Of a stretch of 64,000 nucleotides of DNA, positions 59,558 through 64,000 are shown in pieces; the stretch's first letter is position 1, and each line of letters opens with the position of its first letter. Both the position numbers and the translations under genes were made by a program. Below the pieces are notes generated by a model. The model was not told the DNA's origin, made no database searches, and saw only the letters and a list, made by a program, of their open reading frames with translations. Source of the stretch: Amnibacterium sp. GTDB taxonomy: Bacteria; Actinomycetota; Actinomycetes; Actinomycetales; Microbacteriaceae. The stretch is taken from contig NZ_JAODBE010000004.1 in the NCBI RefSeq assembly GCF_025463795.1, forward strand, positions 1 to 64,000, read 5' to 3'.

Positions 59558-59962
59558 TCACCCGTCCCGTGGCGGGGGTGTGCATGCACTCGATGCGGAT
59601 GCCGCTGCCGTCCTCGACGAAGGAGGCGTCGTCGCGGTCCGAGAACCGCGGGTACTCCTTCGGCGGCTGCACCGGGGTCCAGCCGCGCCGAGCGCCACGG
59701 CGTGCAGGCGCTCGACGTCTGCGCGCGAGCTCATGGCGAAAGCCAGGTGCTGCCAGCCCACGCGCCCGTGCCGATGCGGTTGCGGAACCGCTTCGCGCGG
59801 TGCCATGAGGACGAGCTCGGTCTCGTCGCCCTTGTTCCAGGAGCACGAATGGTCGTCCCCGTACCCGCTGCGGTAGCCGAGGGTGTCGAGGACGGGATGG
59901 AACTGTGCCCGCCCGCGCTCGAGGTCGAGGACGGTGATGCAGAGGTGATCCAGGAGCGCCAT
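59558..59962 (-). pseudogene. VOC/glyoxalase family protein with internal frameshift
   Basis: MALLDHLCITVLDLERGRAQFHPVLDTLGYRSGYGDDHSCSWNKGDETELVLMAP... then at about 59682-59690 frame change to GWTPVQPPKEYPRFSDRDDASFVEDGSGIRIECMHTPATG. Confidence 0.75.
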
Positions 59963-60377
59963 GCGACCGGGCGCTACCGCCGCCCGACATCGCGGTGACG
60001 ACGTGTCCGCGAATGGCGCGGCCGATGCGGAGGAATTCCCGGTCGACCGGACCTGCGGCTTCTCGACTCGGATTGGAGCGGAGAACCTGCCGAACTCTCC
60101 CGCACCGAGAGGACTTCAACGCAGCTCGGCGAGCGGATTCCCGCCTGGGTACCGCGCGGCTCCTTCGAGAAGCCTGGTGGTCGAATCGCGGCGACCATTG
60201 CTCTTGATTCCGTGCGACGCCTATCCTCATACAGCGGTTTCCCGCGGGCAATGCCGCTCGCGGGACGGCACGGTGGCTTTCGGGCGCCGGCATCCGAGAA
60301 GGGGTCGACCTTTCGATGGTACAGGACCGACGAGCTGTTCAACCGGGTCGGCCGGCGCGATCCGGGCCGTTGCGCCC

Positions 60378-61574
60378 GTGAGCGAGAAGGAAGCCGACGC
60401 GGCGGATCGACTGCGCCAGGTCGTCGCCCGGGTCGGGGCCGACGAGCTCATCGCGCGTCCGTCCTTCTGCCGGAACGTGCTCGGCGATGTGTTTCCCGAT
60501 CGTCCGGCCGACGCTTTGCTGCTGACCGTTGCGGTCGAGAGCGGCACCGTTGCCGCCCTCCGATTACAGGCCGCCGAGGCAGGGATCGCACTTGCGCTCC
60601 CACGACAGGTCCGCGAACTCGTCGAACAGCGCTCGATCGAGGTCGCCCGCGCCGAATGGGCGCTCAGGACCTGGGCGAGGGCGTTGGGTATCCCGCCGGC
60701 GCACGCTTCCCGTGCAGAGCTGACGCCGGAGACGGTTTCGGCGTCCGCTCCGGTGGGCGATTCCCGGGCCGCCGACGAACCCACGGTCCGGCGCGACCCG
60801 CCGCAGGCTTCCCCGTTCGACGGCTCGACCGTGCTCCAGCCACCGGAGCCGACTGTGCGGGCGCCCGGACCGGGGTCGACAGGGCCCTCCCCGCTCCACG
60901 TCCGTCGCAACCTGATCGCACTGGCCGTCGTGATCGTTGTCGTCCTCGCGGTCAGCGGCGGAATCCTCTACGCCAGCACCCGTCCCAGTGCGGCGCCTGT
61001 TGTCCCTGCCCGTGCCGCGGCCGGCTCGGCCTCAGCCTTCCCCACGACCACGACCACGACCACGACCTCCCCCACGACCACGACCTCCCCCACGGCCGCC
61101 CCGTCCGTTGCCGTCGCCGGTTCCCCGGAGTCGAGCCCATCACCCGGTCCGAGTGTCGGATCATTGAGCGAGCGCTTATCCGTGCTGGTCGAGGACTGCA
61201 CACCACTCGACCGAAAATATTATGGAAACGATTTCCCGGCATCCTCGAAGCCGCAGACCTGTAGTCCCCGGACCTTGTATGCGAAGGGCGTTCCTGCCGA
61301 AGTCGATGTCTATCCGGAGCCGGGGCGCGATGTCGCAGCAGATGTGCGCAAAGAATATCCCCTCCCCTGTGATTTCAGCGGCGGGGGCACGTCGTTCACC
61401 GATGCGGGGTCATCTCGAACAGGCGCACTCGCCTGCGCTCACGACCGCTACGGGGAGCCCTACGTCGTCTGGTCGTATGACACCGACCACGTCGTCCTGG
61501 AAGCCGTGGGATCTCCGGGTATCAAGCTTGCGGACATCTTCACCTGGTGGAAGCAGAATCACGCGCTCGGGTGA
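60378..61574 (+). CDS. Single-TM protein with N-terminal 'effector-associated-like' helical domain and Thr/Pro linker
   Basis: GTG start; LIARPSFCRNVLGDVFPDRPADALLLTVAVESGTVAALRLQ...WALRTWARALG; TM LIALAVVIVVVLAVSGGILYA; TTTTTTTTSPTTTTSPT linker. Confidence 0.75.
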   Translation: MSEKEADAADRLRQVVARVGADELIARPSFCRNVLGDVFPDRPADALLLTVAVESGTVAALRLQAAEAGIALALPRQVRELVEQRSIEVARAEWALRTWARALGIPPAHASRAELTPETVSASAPVGDSRAADEPTVRRDPPQASPFDGSTVLQPPEPTVRAPGPGSTGPSPLHVRRNLIALAVVIVVVLAVSGGILYASTRPSAAPVVPARAAAGSASAFPTTTTTTTTSPTTTTSPTAAPSVAVAGSPESSPSPGPSVGSLSERLSVLVEDCTPLDRKYYGNDFPASSKPQTCSPRTLYAKGVPAEVDVYPEPGRDVAADVRKEYPLPCDFSGGGTSFTDAGSSRTGALACAHDRYGEPYVVWSYDTDHVVLEAVGSPGIKLADIFTWWKQNHALG

Positions 61575-61891
61575 ACGCTGCCGCTCCCGCAGAGCGGTAT
61601 GACCGCCGATGGTGGCGCCGCCGAAGCGATTCGTCCGGAGACACGTCGACGCTTGGCGCAGTGAGCACGCTCCTTGCGAGGATTCGCGCAGGGGATCCGC
61701 AACGTCGGCTGACGGTGAGGCGGACTGAGCGGACCTGCTCAATCCGCCGGTCGGGCGGCCCGGCGGCGGGAAGGCGCCGTGCCGGTGTACGAGTCGCCAC
61801 ACTCCGTCCGTCCGGTGGTGCACGTGCGTCGCGCGGTGGTGAAGCGGTTGCAGATGCCTGGTCAGGGGCGGATGACGCGGAGCGGCGGGGC

Positions 61892-62065
61892 TCAGCCGGC
61901 GGGACGGTTCGCGGAGAGCATCGCGATTCCGCCTACGGTCTGGCTCCTGACCCTGCCGTCACCGGATTCGCGGCGCTCGGGCCCGTCCGGCCCGAGATCG
62001 ACCAGCCCGTTCGTCTGGTCGAACACGTGCGGCTCGACGTCGGGCTCATCGGTTTCGTGCTTCAT
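61892..62065 (-). CDS. Small ORF, 57 aa, unknown (below the supplied ORF length cut-off)
   Basis: MKHETDEPDVEPHVFDQTNGLVDLGPDGPERRESGDGRVRSQTVGGIAMLSANRPAG; SD GAGGAG 5 nt upstream; high third-position GC (49/57 codons). Confidence 0.5.
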   Translation of the reverse strand: MKHETDEPDVEPHVFDQTNGLVDLGPDGPERRESGDGRVRSQTVGGIAMLSANRPAG

Positions 62066-62177
62066 CGCTGCTCCTCGACCACTGGTGCCAGGCCCTGGTC
62101 CTGTGGTCGTGAAGATAGACCTGCCGGATCGCGGTAGCGAGGACGTCCGACTTCTCGTCCGGTACCGACTCGGTCAC
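62046..62177 (-). CDS. Small ORF, 43 aa, unknown
   Basis: VTESVPDEKSDVLATAIRQVYLHDHRTRAWHQWSRSSDEARNR; GTG preceded by GGACGGAG; overlaps the following ORF start. Confidence 0.4.
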   Translation of the reverse strand: MTESVPDEKSDVLATAIRQVYLHDHRTRAWHQWSRSSDEARNR

Positions 62178-62338
62178 GCGTCTCCGTCCTGCTGCCGAGA
62201 CGTGGCCACGAGGACGGCGATCACGACCGCGCGGCCGGCGCACCTGATCGCAGCCGGACCTGCCGGAACGACGTCCACCGGCTCCGCCTCCGGGCGCGAT
62301 CCGGCGATGGGAATGTCTCCACCGATCGGCTGCTCGCC

Positions 62339-63517
62339 TCAGCGATGCGCGGGGAGATGGGCCGCGGCGACCCGGGCTACAGCGGCCCCGGCCAGGGCGA
62401 CCACGGCGACGGCCCCGAACAGCACCGCGGGCGATGCGTGCTCGTACGCGAACCCGCCGAGGGAGGAACCGATCAGCGGCCCCAGACCCATCATGGTGGC
62501 CTGCAACAGGGCTTGCCCGGTGGCCTGCCTGCCCGCCGGAAGCTCCGAGCTCGCCGCGGTCACCAGCCCGACGTACATCAACGCGTAGCCCGTGCCGGTC
62601 AGAACGCTCACGCCGACGAGCAGGACCGGATTCGAGAACACGGCGAAGCAGGCCAGCGGCGCGGCGAAAGCCACTCCACCCAGCAGGAAGACCTTGCCCG
62701 CGCCCAGCCGGTGCCAGAGCACACCACTCATCCGCATGACGGGGATCTCCACCAGCGCGCCCAGGACGGCAGCCGCACCGACGGCCGTCACACCACCGCC
62801 CACGGAGACGAGCCGGAGTGGGCCGGCGGTGCTCGAAGCGCCCATCGCGACTCCGAACGCGAGAGCCCCTCCATGCAGCACGAGCAGCCGCGAACTCCTC
62901 GTCAGCCGCAGGTCCGAGAGCCGGAGCCGCGGGCCGGCCGGCGCGACGGGCCAGCGTCGGCCGCCTGTGCTGGCGAGCTGGACGGCCATCGCGGCGGGGT
63001 AGGCGATCAGGATCAGCGCGAGGTTCGTGTGCTTCAGGACCACCGCTGACACCGCGACAGCGCCCGCGAATCCGATGCTCGACCACAACCGGACGTTTCC
63101 GTAGTTGCGTGACGCCTCGGCGCGGAGGGTACCGATCGCCAAGGTGTTGCCGAACGCTTCCCCCGGTGCGCTGGCCGCGGCCAGCACGGCGGCGCAGACC
63201 ACGATGCCCGGCGCGAATCGTCCCGACACCAGCAGCGCCAGGCCGGCCGCCGCCGCGAGCACGCAGGAGAGCCGGAGCGCGGTCACGGTCCCGAGCGCGT
63301 GATCGGCGACGAGGCCCCACAGCGGCAGAGCCAGAAGGCCCACGCCTGCCATGAGCGCCACGACCAGGCCCGCCTCGGTCGGCGACAGCCCCCGCCACGT
63401 GAAGTACACCACCGCGTAGGGCAGGAAGCTGCCTGTGCCGACGCCGAGGGCAGCGAACAGTGCGTTGAGCCGAAGACGATCCGACCTGGCGGTCACGCGC
63501 TCGCCCGCAGCGCTCAA
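62339..63517 (-). CDS. MFS transporter
   Basis: 392 aa, about 12 hydrophobic segments, YFTWRGLSPTEAGLVVALMAGVGLLALPLWGLVADHALG. Confidence 0.9.
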   Translation of the reverse strand: MSAAGERVTARSDRLRLNALFAALGVGTGSFLPYAVVYFTWRGLSPTEAGLVVALMAGVGLLALPLWGLVADHALGTVTALRLSCVLAAAAGLALLVSGRFAPGIVVCAAVLAAASAPGEAFGNTLAIGTLRAEASRNYGNVRLWSSIGFAGAVAVSAVVLKHTNLALILIAYPAAMAVQLASTGGRRWPVAPAGPRLRLSDLRLTRSSRLLVLHGGALAFGVAMGASSTAGPLRLVSVGGGVTAVGAAAVLGALVEIPVMRMSGVLWHRLGAGKVFLLGGVAFAAPLACFAVFSNPVLLVGVSVLTGTGYALMYVGLVTAASSELPAGRQATGQALLQATMMGLGPLIGSSLGGFAYEHASPAVLFGAVAVVALAGAAVARVAAAHLPAHR

Positions 63518-63640
63518 CAGGGGTCTCCTGACATCACGCTCGCACCCTCCGGTCCTCGCGCATCCGGTGCGCTGATCAGTTCCCGCGCCGACGCCCCGGT
63601 GCCCCCGGCAACGTCTGCGAGACGAGTCGGAGGGGGCGAC

Positions 63641-64000
63641 TCAGACAGCGACGGACGCCCGGTTCGGCGAGAACACCGACACATCGAGGCCTCCCGGGTC
63701 GTCGCTCCCGGTCATCCCGTCGACGAGCCTTCGCCCGAGGAGGGGGCCCAGCGTCAAGCCCCAGGAGCCGAGACCCGTGAGCACGGACACCCGATCGTCG
63801 ACGCGACCGACGAGCGGCAGGCCGTCGACGGAAGCGGGACGGAATCCCACCCGCGTCTCGAGGATCGTGTGCGCTCGCAGCCCGGGAGCGACCGAGAACG
63901 CCTGCTCGAGGACCTCGAGCTGGTCGCCCGCACGGACATCGGCCGACGGCGCCTCCGACGTCTCGTGCGTCGCCCCGACCACGATGCGCGGCCCACTGAA
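63641..64000 (-). CDS. FAD-dependent amino-acid oxidase-like oxidoreductase, C-terminal part (continues beyond window)
   Basis: PRIVVGATHETSEA...ETRVGFRPASVDGLPLVGRVDDRVSVLTGLGSWGLTLGPLLGRRLVDGM. Confidence 0.85.
   Translation of the reverse strand, partial: FSGPRIVVGATHETSEAPSADVRAGDQLEVLEQAFSVAPGLRAHTILETRVGFRPASVDGLPLVGRVDDRVSVLTGLGSWGLTLGPLLGRRLVDGMTGSDDPGGLDVSVFSPNRASVAV

Noticed and set aside
61043-61095. Thr-codon repeats as a CRISPR-like or VNTR regulatory array
   Set aside because: They are in frame within a Thr/Pro linker; best explained as coding microsatellite.

Overview
High-GC actinobacterial chromosome segment, probably Microbacteriaceae-like; about 45 protein genes, one tRNA and the RNase P RNA. 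Left part (about 207-9241): an apparently undescribed integrated element inserted at the 3' end of a glutamine synthetase gene (glnA). A tyrosine integrase abuts glnA, its TAG sharing a CTAG with the glnA stop. A displaced native glnA 3' end (...E-F-E-L-Y-Y-G-V-stop) is present about 9 kb downstream, and a matching pair of AGTCCGCA direct repeats lies just inside both ends. Cargo: a secreted BNR/sialidase-like protein, an AraC regulator, two alpha/beta hydrolases, long inverted repeats, and LuxR, DnaK and integrase gene relics. Next is a DUF559/AbiEi-like gene flanked on both sides by homologous 'CGCAGTTCGGGACGC' palindromes. The rest is mostly conserved core: glnE-glnA2/nadE/panB, ppgK, rnpB, tRNA-Val, aceE, fasR-fabD-fabH-acpP-fabF, DUF3145, exonuclease/polymerase, S9 peptidase, rpf, def, a two-component pair, a PSD-like decarboxylase, fab and envelope functions. 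Other notable items: a perfect actinobacterial SOS box in front of a small DUF6504-like ORF, a zinc-ribbon protein that has lost its cysteines, a frameshifted VOC gene, duplicated hairpins downstream of rnpB and fabF, and short coupled ORFs behind an MFS/FAD-oxidase operon at the right edge. All calls come from reading the sequence and translations; no database searches were run.
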